DNA from: Notolepis coatsorum
Lineage: Eukaryota; Chordata; Actinopteri; Aulopiformes; Paralepididae
Direction: 5' to 3'
Length of the DNA: 64,000 nt
NCBI GenBank assembly: GCA_963971535.1
Contig: OZ020598.1
Location: 103,100,924-103,164,923, forward strand
Shown: positions 9,985 through 21,049 of the stretch, piece by piece
How the letters are laid out: each line of letters starts with the position of its first letter
Numbering within the stretch: position 1 is the stretch's first letter
Translations under genes and position numbers: made by a program
Notes under the pieces: model-generated
The model's input: the letters and a program-made list of their open reading frames with translations, nothing else
Told to the model about the DNA's origin: nothing
Database searches by the model: none

Positions 9985-10922
9985 TCAGCATATCTTCCAG
10001 CAGCAGTAGATATGCCATATTGTGTGTGTAGGCCTAGGATTTGGCCCTTTTAAATAGCATGATTGATCACTGATTATTGGATGGCATGGTTCAATTTACA
10101 TGATTGATGTTCCAGTCCACATGCATGCCAGTAAGATGAGCAGTGGAATGTTTATCCACTGGCTCTTACAATGTGCACACTAAGCATGGAACACATGTTG
10201 GATGTGCTGAGAGCAGAATGTAGACGTGTCCATTCTATTCCACTATAGCTATATCCACGCGATTGAGTTTAGTGCATATTTATTCATACATTTATTCACT
10301 GCCATTTACAGTGCTTGTGTAGTGCTGTTATCTTGTTTAGGACATCATGATTTCTTGTTGAATCATGACTATAAATGTAAAACGTAATTGTTAATGATAC
10401 AAATACTCTAATATGTATTATTCTTATTCTTCTCATTATAATTATTTAATCCGAGGATGTCTGTAGAATCCATGTGAATGCAATCACCAATCATTTCTCA
10501 CAAATGTAACCCTTAAAAACACAGGAGCACTCTAATATTTTTCTATTTACTATTATAATACAGTTAACCACTCTCTCTCCACCTATTCAAACAGAGCAAG
10601 AGCACAATACCATATTCACTTTACCCATCAACAGTTAAAATAGCCCTTTACACAAACATTAAATAACAGACCTTTCATTACAATACTATAATAACAGTAG
10701 CCACTGCCAGAATAGTGACACATGTATCGTGTGTGGTGAGCACATGCATGCATGCACAACGAAGACAGAAGATTGTATTGTCTCAATCATTTTAACTATA
10801 AAATGAGCTCAACGTATGAGCTCACTGACTGAAATGTCCAACAAAAAGCATTAATTGTCAAATAATATTGATCACATTAAATAGACTAGATGTTTTTGAG
10901 GAAATTAGAAAGGGAACAACCT

Positions 10923-11490
10923 GTTTATTGTTTTATTGTTTAAAAGGATCCCCATTACAGCTGTCACCTAAGTGGCAAGCTAGTCTTCCTGGGGTCCACA
11001 CAGAAAGACAACAGAAAACACAAAACATAACAACATGAAATACATATGACAATCACAATTAACAATGATAATCTAAAAACAGTAAAACATTGTAGACATC
11101 ATAATCAACATCAGAATATTTTGCTCACATATTTAAGTAGTGCATTCTCAGGTGGTGAAAGACACTTTACTATTCAATTTACTTATGTTCAGTGGGCAGT
11201 TATTCCAATGATTGATGGCACGATAAACAACAGTCCTCTTTAAAGCATTTGATTTTGGACGTGGTAACATAATCTGTCCATCATCAGCTGACCTAGTAAA
11301 ATAAGAATGAACCTGACAATTTGTTTGTATAAGAAAACAGGTTGAGACGAAAAGACAGTGTTCCTGAAAAATTTAACTGTGTTGAAAACCAGCCTATTCT
11401 CTACCGTTAACCATGTGAGTTGCCGGTGCATAGTGATGGTGTTTGTTCTCATGGAACAATGTAAAACTAACCTTGCAGCTCTGTTCATGG
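10923..11490 (-). pseudogene. LINE (L2/CR1 group) 3' fragment, reverse transcriptase C-terminus
   Basis: On the minus strand 11488-11240 encodes NRAARLVLHCSMRTN and LTWLTVENRLVFNT, typical of the post-RT C-terminal region of fish LINEs (QNRAARxVL ... WLxVxxRLxYN). It continues downstream (11239-10940) to a GGATCCCCATTACAGCTG 3'-end motif near 10945-10965. 5' truncated. Confidence 0.7.
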
Positions 11491-11956
11491 TCAGGGCTCA
11501 GGCCTTCCTCTGCCCCCATCCTGCCGCGCCCATATATGGGCAGCTTCCTGCTGCAGCATTCCCACGCTGCCAGACAAGCATCAATCAGCACGGCTGTGAG
11601 GGATTCCCTCATCAGCAGCCCCTATATCACCTGACGGATCCTGTCGTCCCTCGTTGCAGTGTTAAACTAGCTACCTAGGTACGACGACGAACCTAAAGCC
11701 TTGCAACCCTGTCCTCGTTGATATACCTTGTCCTAATCTGTTTCTCTCTGTGCCCAGGATCACCGCTCCAGTACACCTCCAACCTGGATGTCCCGTGCTG
11801 CACTAGGAGTGCACCAGCTCTCGTCTATCGTACATCCCTGTACCTGTTGTCCCGTGCTGCACAAGGAGTGCTCCTGCTCTCGCCTATTACAACACGTACC
11901 TGTTACCCCGCCCTGCACTAGGACTGGACTCCGCAAAACCCCCTCCTCACACTTAA
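11491..11956. other. Non-coding; shares a short motif with 15.1 kb
   Basis: Contains CCATATATGGGCAGCTTCCTG (11530-11550), an inverted match to 15101-15121. The CTGCACTAGGAGTGC-type phrase is repeated loosely three times (11796-11930). No coding region supported. Confidence 0.35.
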
Positions 11957-12321
11957 CCCTTGTGTCTGATCAGATTCTTATTTCTTTGATAACTTTGCAG
12001 TGATTATGTTTGTAGCCAATATATGTGGCAAAGGTGTGTAATATTTGAATTATCTTGGATTTCTTTTTTACTTTCTCTTTCATAAATTGTTTATTCAACT
12101 TCAGCCCCAATCATAACCACCACATATTGTTTTTTGTAATGTCAGATTTAACAACTCCTTTCAGAAAAGTGGGAGTATAATTTTTTTTATCTGAAGTTGA
12201 ATATAATATTTATGGAAAAGAAAGTGGAAAATTATTTCAGCATTTAATCTTTTTATGGCGTTTTTCAATTTAGTCCCCTAATATGGTAAGAGTATAACAC
12301 TTTAGTTTTCAGACACAAGGG
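11957..12321. mobile_element. piggyBac-like MITE, copy 2 (inverted relative to copy 1)
   Basis: TTAA at 11953-11956 and 12322-12325; ends CCCTTGTGTCTGA and TCAGACACAAGGG. The sequence runs as the reverse complement of copy 1 (for example TTGTAGCCAATATATGTGGC against the 6800 region). No coding capacity. Confidence 0.75.
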
Positions 12322-12325
12322 TTAA

Positions 12326-13540
12326 ATTATTTATTTGTTTCTTGGCAGATTTAACATTGGGCTTTTGACAGGGGAGATGATGCATTGCATGGTAAAGTTA
12401 GCTAACATCACATGTTTATTTTTATCACTGACTAACCTGCTGGTTCCTTGACCTTGGTGCAAGAAAACATTTGATAAATGTTGCCAGATTTAGCAGCATC
12501 TCCTGTAAGGGCCTTTCTTTTTCTTTGTTTTATCCCTCTCTCCTCCACCCTTTCTCTTTCTTCCACTGTCCATCTTGACATCAACGTTAATTGACTTTCG
12601 CTCTACTGTATCTCTCCCGAGTCCCTCACTACCTGGCTCAGTGCCATCTGCCATTCCATTCGCCGCCTCCACTGTCAATCAGTTGTATTGCCTGGTCCCA
12701 CCTCCACCAATCACAAGTGGCAGCACGGCTCCATTTGTGTGTGTGTGATCCGCGAGAGGGAGAGAGTCAAGAGAGATAGTTCTCCAACTCTGTCGCAGAC
12801 AGTGAAATCCTGGTTGTTCCCCGCCACCCACCTAGGTTATCTAACTATCGCGCTGCCACAACTAGAAACAATGGCCTGGCAAAAAAAAAAAATTATAATA
12901 ATTTAAAAAGAAAATATATTTTTTTTATATTATTATAATTTCTTTTTTTATCTGTGCAGGCCAGGCCGGGCCTGCTGTCATATTTATTTTCTATACATTC
13001 CGTACTGTACGACAGGGTGAAATTTGTGAAAAAAAAATTATTATAATAATAATAATTATTATTATTATTATTAATTATAATTAAATTATTTTGATATATA
13101 AATAAAGTTATTATTACTTGCAAGCAGAGAGACGCTGGTGTTTAGGCTGCTGCTGATTTTGAGAAATATGTGTATTTTATTCAACGCAAGAAAGAATGAT
13201 AAGTAGGGGAGAACGGGGGACGTTGTCACACGGGTAGGTTGTCACATTCATTATATTTCACCACCAGAGGATCCTGTCTCCCATACTTTGGTATTTAAAT
13301 GTCCAGAATTGGGGTCAGAGTTCACCTACATTGTCATATTTGGAGTGAAACAGCTGAATTTGAGGTGAGAGGACTTCTTTGTGTTTTTCATGTCCATTTG
13401 TAAATATTCCGCTCCTCAGTATTTTTCTTCTAGGCTTTTACACAATTGGTTTATAATGAAACAATTATTACCCTTAAAAAGTGTGAAGGGATAGCTATAG
13501 TTTAGATTGTTGTTAGCTAGCTATAAAAAAAATAAAAATA
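12326..13540. other. Mostly unassigned AT-rich DNA
   Basis: Holds a CT-rich and promoter-like stretch at 12510-12760, simple AT/TTA repeats at 12885-13110, and two copies of a 'gggttggt(t/c)gtcaca' motif (13226-13250 and 13795-13840) that bracket a possible element. I see no supported gene. Confidence 0.3.
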
Positions 13541-13742
13541 AAAAAAAGTCTAACCCTAACTAACCATACTGTCATGCACTTGTCCTAATAAACTAACCTA
13601 CACTGTAGCACTCAACACTTTGATGAACATTGTTACTCAGCTGATAGAGTTGTGCCCTTCCTGATGGCTTGTCATACAGAACTTGTAAGTCGCTTTGGAT
13701 AAAAGCGTCAGCTAAATGACTAAATGTAAATGTAAATGTAGC
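13540..13742 (+). repeat. L2-type LINE 3' end, copy 1
   Basis: Ends GTCGCTTTGGATAAAAGCGT then CAGCTAAATGACTAAATGTA and (AAATGT)n, the well-known teleost L2 3' tail. It matches in reverse orientation the 3' part of the L2 fragment inserted in the gypsy element at 46641-47090, including GCCCTTCCTGATGGCTTGTC. Confidence 0.85.
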
Positions 13743-13894
13743 TAACTAGTTGTTAGATGACTGTTAGCCTTGATGCTATCAAGACATTCCAGTTGGGGTT
13801 GGTCGTCACATTTTATTTGGGGTTGGTTGTCACATGTTGTGTAGGCTATTATTGTTAGGCCGATTTATTGTGTTCTTATTTTGTTATATAGGAT

Positions 13895-14075
13895 GGCAGC
13901 GTGTCGAAGTGTCCTTGAGCAAGACACTTAACCCCTAATTGCTCCCAATGAGCAGGTTGGCACCTTGCATCGTTGCCTCTGCCATCGGTGTGTGAATGTG
14001 TGAGTAAAGGGGTCAAATGTGATGAACAAATTGGATAAAAGCACTATATAAATGCACCATTTACCATTTACCATA
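13895..14075 (+). repeat. Dispersed LINE/SINE 3' tail with (CCATTTA)n
   Basis: GTCCTTGAGCAAGACACTTA, CCTAATTGCTCCCAATGAGC, GATAAAAGCACTATATAAAT and a terminal CCATTTACCATTTACC are the usual words of an abundant fish repeat. Confidence 0.75.
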
Positions 14076-14831
14076 TACTGTATATATATAAAAAAATATA
14101 TATAAATTCTGTTTTGATGTGGATGTTTTACTTTGAACATCTTGGAATGGCTCCATCATGTTGAGTCATCCCTGTGCTGGTTTCATCATTCTGTGTGAAT
14201 GTTATTTACCATATGAATCATTGCTTTGTGTGGTATTGCTTTGATCTCCTCTGTCCTTCAACAAGGCATTTCATATTCACATTAAAAATTATTCATGGGA
14301 AGCGTATGTGTTTTTTTTTTTTTTTTTTTTTACAAACTACTAAAGGCAAATTGAGTCTCCTTTTGACAGCCATGCATTTTTCACATTTTGTAGGTCACAA
14401 AATGTCATCCATCAATCTTGAGAACAATGTCATGATGGGGTGTTTGATGGGGTGCAGGATGTGCAACTGCACCAGTGGTGATTGGGTGCCCAGACAGAAG
14501 CCCTCCCCACCCAGACAGAGGCCCCACCCACCTTTATGAAGAAGTATCATTGTGTTTCCAAAAAAGTTGCAAAAAATTGTTAAAATATACTGTACAAACT
14601 TAACAAGATAATATCATCAACAACATAATGTACAACTGGTTAATTTGGTCCGACATGATTGATGCGTCTTCAGTGCATTTGTCATGTCTATGCTGCATGT
14701 ACCTATATCTCCAAATCAATTCAAGTCAAGTAACTTTATTTTCCGCGAGTAACTTACTTGACACATACGACAATCACAACTCCACTTTTAAGGAATCAGA
14801 GGAAAAAGATCAAAGGATCAAAACCAGAGTA

Positions 14832-14895
14832 TACGGGCGGGCGGGCGGGCGGGCAGGCAGGCAGGCAAGCAGGCAGGCAGGCAGGCAGGCGGGCA
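14832..14895. repeat. (GGGC/GGCA)n microsatellite
   Basis: Four-base periodicity, GGGC units passing into GGCA units and back to GGGC. 14076-14831 and 14896-15315 otherwise contain AT-rich sequence without a supported gene; a 20-T run lies at about 14312-14331. Confidence 0.9.
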
Positions 14896-15315
14896 GTGGT
14901 GATCCTGAGGAAAAAAGAAACACAGAATGAGCGAAGCACAAAAAAAATTACTTTAGACGGATAATTTCTCAAAAAGAGGCCTGAACGTTTTAATGAACTG
15001 ATGAAGAGTGACTGCAGAACCGGGGTAGATATACTGCAGAGCTGGTGAGTAGATGGCAGGCAGGTGTGGTTGCTGAGCAGGTGAGTGGAATGGTTACCAG
15101 GAAGCTGCCCATATATGGTCTGTAGGAAGCTGCTCGCCTGAGCTGACACACAGACAGGGACAGACAGGAGAAACACAGGGAAGACACAGGAGCTGCTGAA
15201 TCATGACACAAAAGTGGTACCATGGTAAATTACTCATACCATTAATACCATGGCCGGGACCATTGTAAAACCGAAATAGCCGCCATACTACCCTTTTTAA
15301 GGGTTGCAATTGCTC

Positions 15316-15460
15316 AGTGTTAGGCAACTTACTCATAAAGTGTAATTAGTTCCTTATTACGGATTACTCCTTTAAAAAGTAATCAAAATTACTTTACTGA
15401 TTATTTGTATAAGTAATTAGATATTACTTGTTACGTTACTTGTTACTTACCCCCTCCTCC
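15316..15460. mobile_element. hAT-like terminus ('cagtgttaggcaacttact')
   Basis: CAGTGTTAGGCAACTTACTC followed by alternating AAGTAAT/TTACTT words is typical of one end of a widespread vertebrate hAT-derived repeat. The other terminus was not found. 15461-16479 contains repeat-like DNA (CCATGGTAAC at 15833 and a GGTTAAGTTCAG context) but no gene I can support. Confidence 0.4.
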
Positions 15461-16479
15461 GAAAAAGTTGTGTACAACCTATTTATCTTCTGATGTCAGC
15501 TGTGGTGGAAACAAAGTCTACCTCCCTGAGCGTGGACTTCAAATTAGCTTCCATCACCGCATATTCTCTCATATAGGTATACAGCCAGCAAACACTTTTC
15601 TCTGTGGCTGCTTGACATTGTCCAAATGAGGGCGAGTCAACTGTGGAAATAGGTAACCTCTCCTCGACGATATACCCAGTGACAAGCTTCTTCTGACCTT
15701 CTCCACTCACAGGTGGTGTTCGCCCAGGGCCCCGTTCCCCGTACCTGGCTAACTGAGTTAGCCGGATAATTTTCAGCATAGCTTGACTTAAGCCAGACCT
15801 TTCTGTTCCCCGAAGTCGGATTTTCTAAATCACCATGGTAACAGATCAGAAAGTGTGAACCTGGTTCGGAGCAGGGTTAAGTTCAGTTAGCTGGATGAAC
15901 CATGGCCACGCCCTCGCAAAGAAATGCCAGCTCGCTTCCTGAAATATTTCTCACAGTCTAGATCCCATTATACCATTCTGAATTATGTTTTTGTGCTTCG
16001 TTTTCCTAGAGGGGGCTTTTGAAATGTATAATAATAGAACTAAATGCTGATAATAAATCATATTCAGCCTATAGATTGACTTTCTCCTAAATAAAATAAT
16101 GCACGTCATATACAGCGCTCGGAGTCGCGATACACGCTGCATGTGGTTATTTTAATATCGGCCGTTTGGCTCTGATTAGTTTCATATATTCTCCGCTGTA
16201 GATTTGCTTAACGGAGCACCCGGATTGTGTTTCATTCAAGCATAAAATTGAAGTGTCTATGCGTGGATTGTGGTCTTTGTGGATTATGAATTACGAGGAA
16301 TCTGAGGATTGTTGAATTGTATCATCACTCACACGTTATTGTGATATTGTAACTGGGATTAAAATGTCTGATGAGATGCGCTGTTTGACGGATTTGAGCA
16401 ATTGAATGAGCCGTTGACGTCACATTAATGCATTTGAGAATAAAGAGATAAAACTTCATTCAAAAGAAAAATATTCGAA

Positions 16480-16695
16480 ACACGGGTCTCTTGTCCATTG
16501 ATGGATATATAATGGATATATTTTGTCTGGCACAGTGGTGTAATGGTTAGTGCTCATTCCTGTCATGCGGGGGCCAGCCGTGTATAGGTGTAACAGACTG
16601 ACAGCCAATGAAATGGGTGCATTTGTCACGCTGTCCAAGGAGCTGAACTGCTCTCGTGCAGCCGTGTTCGAATCCCAGTCGGGGCAAAAGCCTGT
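16480..16695 (+). repeat. tRNA-like repeat, copy 2, with an insertion between the A and B boxes
   Basis: TTGTCCATTGATGGATATAT, then TCTGGCACAGTGGTGTAATG (A-box-like) and, about 120 bp later, GTTCGAATCCCAGTCGG (B-box-like). The upstream motif matches the flank of copies 1 and 3. The long gap between boxes rules out a normal tRNA. Confidence 0.55.
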
Positions 16696-16789
16696 CATAC
16701 ATTATCAAAGATAAACAGCTATGTTGAATCAATAAACATGAATATCACTAAATAAACATGAATATTGCACAGATTTAGATTATAATAGT

Positions 16790-17092
16790 AAAGCTATTAT
16801 AATAGTTCAATGGTTGTGATGGCAAAGTCTGCGTCAGGTTCCTTACTGTATATTTGCATATCGTATGTCACAAATGTAACAGTACTATATACCTGTATCA
16901 TGTCATGTATGTCCCTGTCATAAATGTCATGTATGTCATAAATGTCACTATGAATTGAAAATGGCAGACCCTGATGTAAACAAGACAAATGTCTTTCTCT
17001 GCTCTGCATCCCCTTAAACATTTTGTGTATTGAGCCGTACTGTATTGTACCCATTCTGCAATCTGTTAAATAAAGTTTTCATTCATTAATTC
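16790..17092 (+). repeat. LINE 3' UTR/tail copy, sense on +
   Basis: Contains TATAATAGTTCAATGGTTGT (also at 19485), the reversed GACATACATGAC-type block, ACCCTGATGTAAACAAGACA, CCCATTCTGCAATCTGTTAA and the terminal AATAAAGTTTTCATTCATT. Confidence 0.8.
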
Positions 17093-17189
17093 TGTCCCCG
17101 TCTCTCCTTGTTGCACATATTTAGATTATCATTAGATTGTAGCGGCAGAGGTTTTTGTCAACTTAAATCATGTTTCTTAATTTATGCAC

Positions 17190-17392
17190 AGGACTGTGTG
17201 TGGATGACCACAGGCCTGTGGTCCCCAACACCTCTGGGGTCAAACACCATCTCCTCAGTCTTCTTAACATTTAAAACCAGACAGTTATTGTCGCACCAGT
17301 TTACAAACCACTGGATTTCCAAATAATAGTCAGCTAGGTCACTGTCATTCTTAATTAGAGCTAAAATGGCAGCGTCATCAGGAAATGTTCAT
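17190..17392 (-). pseudogene. LINE reverse transcriptase fragment (palm/thumb), minus strand
   Basis: Minus-strand translation gives DDAAILALIKNDSDLADYY, WFVNWCDNNCLVLNVKKTEE and VFDPRG. This is the region from the catalytic (Y/F)xDD through the following helix in LINE RTs; the residue before DD is Pro here. It abuts a + strand RT fragment at 17395. Confidence 0.75.
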
Positions 17393-17394
17393 AT

Positions 17395-17815
17395 CATATC
17401 TGGTGAATTACCTAGCTCATGGAAGTCGGCCATGGTTCTCCCCTTGTTAAAGGGCGGAGACCCCTCTGACCTAAATAATTATCGCCCTATTTCCAGATTG
17501 TCTGTAATGGCCAAAGTCTTTGAATCTCTTGTAAACAAACTGAAAGAGTTTCTAGCTGACCATAATATTCTTAACAAGTCTCAGTCAGGCTTCAGATCCA
17601 TAGTACTTCAGCGACTATGCTAGTCTCAAATGACATAATTGAAGCACTAGACAAGAAAAAACACTGTGCAGCATTGTTTGTTGATCTGTCTAAAGCGTTT
17701 GACTCTGTGGATCACGCATTACTGCAGAGGCTTGGCTGCATATAGGTCTTGGTAAAACGGCTTTGAGCTGGTTTAAAAACTATCTATCTGAAATAACTGT
17801 GTCTCAGTAATAATA
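17395..17815 (+). pseudogene. LINE reverse transcriptase fragment (fingers/palm), plus strand
   Basis: Encodes GELPSSWKSAMVLPLLKGGD, NNYRPISRLSVMAKVFESLV, LNKSQSGFR, then after a frame break ALFVDLSKAFDSVDHALL and LSWFKNYL. These are RT domains upstream of the catalytic DD box. At least two frame disruptions (near 17610 and 17740). Truncated at the start of another repeat at 17805. Confidence 0.8.
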
Positions 17816-17895
17816 ATAATAATAACTTTATTTGTATAGCACCTTTCATACAGGGGATTGCAGTTCAAAGTGCTTTACATCAGTAAGAAATAAAA
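17805..17895 (-). repeat. Teleost LINE/SINE 3' tail with (AAT)n
   Basis: (AATAAT)n followed by CTTTATTTGTATAGCACCTT and CAGTTCAAAGTGCTTTACAT, a common fish retroposon 3' end in antisense. Confidence 0.75.
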
Positions 17896-18164
17896 CATAA
17901 AATCAGTGTAAAACAAGCAGCAAGAGCAAAGCATAAAGTGGGATAAAATAATGCAGATATATTAATCAATTCATATCAGAACCTCACGTTCCAATATGCT
18001 TCTGTAATCTGTTACAAAACATGATAAGGTTATAGTATGCACCCAGCAGATAGTGGGGCGTAAAGATAAAAGTAGAAATAAGTCAAATGGTCAGACATAT
18101 AAAATCACAGTTTTTCACATTAGGATCTAACATCCTTTAGGGCCACCTTGTTTATGGTTTGATT

Positions 18165-18534
18165 CAGTTTTAGTAGAATGTAAAATACATGAATGATGAA
18201 ATGAGCACATAAAGTGCAGACATACTATAAAATCCTCTGATATATAAAATAAAGGAGAATAAAGACATCCCTCCAGGCCTCCAACTCCCTCTGAAAAAAC
18301 TCTGTCTCAACAAAGTCCTTGAATGGCATCCTGGGATTGGTGAGTCCTTCTGCTGCATAGGTCTGGAAGACCTTAGTGGAGCAGTAGAAGTACAGTATCT
18401 CACCGCTCCAGTCTGATAAAAAAAAAAGTGGATGGTGGAGCCATCTCTGAGGAACTGGGACTTTGGCTGACCACGGGCGAGGCAGTTGTGTGTTCTCTTG
18501 GGGAGCCGCTGTTGTTGTTCTCCAGCATCTCACT
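18165..18534 (-). other. Open minus-strand stretch of unknown origin
   Basis: Minus strand 18533-18225 is open for about 100 codons, with KVFQTYAAEGLTNPRMPFKD and VETEFFQRELEAWRDVF; an alternative frame in its first part is Ser-rich. I do not recognise it. It could be an old transposon protein or chance. It ends at a LINE tail at 18535. Confidence 0.25.
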
Positions 18535-18740
18535 GAATGAATGAATGAAAACTTTATTTAACAGATTGCAGAATGGGTACAATACAGTATGGCTCAATAC
18601 ACACAATTGTTAAGGGGATGCAGACCAGAGAAAGACGTTTGTCTTGTTTACATCAGGGTCCCCTATTTTCAATTCATAGTGACATTTATGACACACACAA
18701 CATACATGACATCATGACATTTATGACATAGGGACATACA
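18535..18740 (-). repeat. LINE 3' tail copy
   Basis: (GAAT)n, CTTTATTTAACAGATTGCAG, TACATCAGGGTCCCC(T)ATT and a GACATACATGACAT-rich 3' part. Lies head-to-tail with the next copy at 18745. Confidence 0.85.
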
Positions 18741-18744
18741 TGAC

Positions 18745-19398
18745 ATGAATGAATGAATGAATGAATGAAAACTTTATTAACAGATTGCAGAATGGGTACA
18801 GTACAGTACAGCTCAATACATACAATTGTTAAGGGGATGCAGACCAGAGAAAGACTTTCGTCTTGTTTACATCAGGGTCCCCCATTTTCAATTCATCGTA
18901 ACATATATGACATACATGACATACAGATAGACAGTACTGCTCCATCTATACATTTATGACATACCAGATTTGCAATTACAGTACTGTTTGTGATACAAAA
19001 AGAGTCCAGAAAGAAAAGAGTATATACATTAGGCGTGGAAACTGTACATTGGATTGGGTAGGTGGGGGTGGGGGGGGACTGTACATTGGAGGTGGTTGGG
19101 TGGGTGGGGGAGGGGGGGGGGTTGGTTAGGAGTGTGGGGGGGGGGGGGGGGGGGGGGGGGTTGGGTAGGAGTGGGGGGGGGTTGGGTAGGAGGGGTGGGT
19201 GGGGGACACTGTACAACTGTACAAACAACACTGTACATTGGATTATTGACAAGACCATACTTGGTAATTTACTGTACATTGGAGGGGGTTGTGTTCGGAC
19301 ATTTACAGGGGCCAGTTTCGGGTTGCAGTCTCCCTTAGGTGTTTTTTGAGAGTGTTTTTGAAAGTGGGTAGTGATTCACATTCCTTTACAGCTTATAT
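18745..19398 (-). repeat. LINE 3' end copy including UTR and end of coding region
   Basis: Extends from the (AATG)n tail through the UTR and G-rich block to GTTTTTTGAGAGTGTTTTTG and AGTGATTCACATTCCTTTAC, which in the long copy (34177-34270) encode the C-terminus of the RT protein. 5' truncated near 19398. Confidence 0.85.
19060..19215 (+). repeat. G-rich (GGGTNGGGG)n block with ~25-G run
   Basis: Repeated GGTGGGGG/GGTTGGGTAGGAG words and an uninterrupted G run at about 19136-19160. The same block, shorter, is in the LINE UTR copy at 34020-34110, so it belongs to the LINE and expanded here. Confidence 0.85.
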
Positions 19399-19399
19399 A

Positions 19400-19895
19400 G
19401 TACTGTATATAGTACTGTTACATTTGTGACATATACGATATGCAAATATACAGTACTGTTACCCATAGATCCTAACTATTATAATAGTTCAATGGTTGTG
19501 ATGGCAAAGTTTGCGTCAGGTTCCTTACTGTATATTTGCATATCGTATGTCACAAATGTAACAGTACTATTGTTTCTGGCTTAAAGGCCAACCTTCATGT
19601 TGTATTTTTGTTCAATAAACAATGTGGACTAAACCTTCAACAATACACAGACGGTTAACCCTTTCACTGCCACACGACAGCCGGTTAACCCTGTAAACCT
19701 TCTAGTCCCAAAACATTCTGTGACTAATTCAGTGCAGATTGTAATGTATTGTCATCATGCAGCACAAGTACAGTACAACTAAAAGAGGTTTGGCATCCAA
19801 CCAGAGTGACTATGTAGCAGTAACGTGAAATAGTAATATACACTGTACAGGTGGTTAAACTGGGTATAACATATATAAATTAGTACTATGAGTAC
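19400..19895. repeat. LINE UTR bits in both orientations, then unassigned DNA
   Basis: 19400-19455 and 19470-19570 are inverted copies of ACTGTTACATTTGTGACATA / its complement; the second matches 16795-16890. The rest (19570-19895) shows two 'acgg/ccggttaaccct' phrases and no gene. Confidence 0.6.
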
Positions 19896-19899
19896 TACA

Positions 19900-20680
19900 T
19901 GTATGTACAGAGTTGTAGTATTAATATGTACAGTGATACAGGTATAAAGACACTATGGTATAAGTCATTCTGACCAGCAGTGTAACTAGTAAGAGTAGGT
20001 AAGAGATATGTACAGATTTAGATATAGTATTAATATGTACAGTGATACAGGTATAAAGACACTATGGTAGTAAGTCATACTGGCCAGCAGTGTAACTAGT
20101 AAGAGTAGGTAAGAGATATGTACAGATATAGATATAGTATTAATATGTACAGTGATACAGGTATAAAGACACTATGGTAGTAAGTCATACTGGCCAGCAG
20201 TGTAACTAGTAAGAGTAGGTAAGAGATATGTACAGATTTAGATATAGTATTAATATGTACAGTGATACAGGTATAAACACACTATGGTAGTAAGTCATTC
20301 TGACCAGCAGTGTAACTAGTAAGAGTAGGTAAGAGATATGTACAGATATAGATATAGTATTAATATGTACAGTGATACAGGTATAAAGACACTATGGTAG
20401 TAAGTCATACTGGCCAGCAGTGTAACAAGTAAGAGTAGGTAAGGGATATGTACAGATATAGATATAGTATTAATATGTACAGTGATACAGGTATAAAGAC
20501 ACTATGGTAGTAAGTCATACTGGCCAGCAGTGTAACTAGTAAGAGTAGGTAAGAGATATGTACAGATTTAGATATAGTATTAATATGTACAGTGATACAG
20601 GTATAAAGACACTATGGTAGTAAGTCATACTGGCCAGCAGTGTAACTAGTAAGAGTAGGTAAGAGATATGTACATATATA
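19900..20680. repeat. 110-bp satellite, about seven units
   Basis: AAGAGTAGGTAAGAGATATG recurs at 19991, 20101, 20211, 20321, 20431, 20541 and 20651, exactly 110 bp apart. Shared words: GTACAGTGATACAGGTATAA and CACTATGGTAGTAAGTCAT. Ends in (TA)n. Related single units lie at 7750-7803, 33693-33728 and 36893-37015. Confidence 0.95.
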
Positions 20681-21049
20681 TATATATATAATTATATACC
20701 AATGATGTAAACTACCCATAATTGATCAGTAGGGTTTAACCTGGAGGTTGGGCTTTAAACATCTAGCCCAGGGACTACAACTGAAAACTAGCAACCCTGC
20801 TAATGTTGGCATATTTACAGTTTTTAATTTGTATTCATTTATAAATGTATAACTGTTGATTGATATGCACTGTCCCTGATCAAATAAACGGAGTAAAAAA
20901 TAAAAGCATAGCAGATAGATAGTGAGATAGATAGATAGGACACAATGTATTATCGTTATTATAGATCTGCTGTGCAGAAACAAAACACGACTCAGTCAGC
21001 TTCACCGAGTACATCCAACTGTTGAAACTGCCAACACAAACCCAAAAAC

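Larger units (their letters stand above)
6878..10922. mobile_element. Inverted-repeat-bounded Harbinger-like element (relic), ~4 kb
   Basis: Left arm 6878-7160 and right arm 10655-10922 are inverted copies of about 250 bp with outward ends GTTGTTCCCTTTCTAATTTC and its complement. Shared inner words include TTTTTGTTGGACATTTCAGT and CACTATTCTGGCAGTGGCTA. Between them on the minus strand lies a degenerate PIF/Harbinger transposase. A solo LTR (7804-8375) and a 37-bp minisatellite (8998-9500) are inserted or expanded inside. I did not find a clean TSD; the left end abuts a piggyBac MITE. 7161-7803 and 9985-10654 are AT-rich and otherwise featureless. Confidence 0.6.

Noticed and set aside
19054-19349. 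Open frames rich in Gly/Trp or Pro across the G-rich block
   Set aside because: They follow from (GGGTGGGGG)n on either strand inside a LINE UTR; no coding signature.
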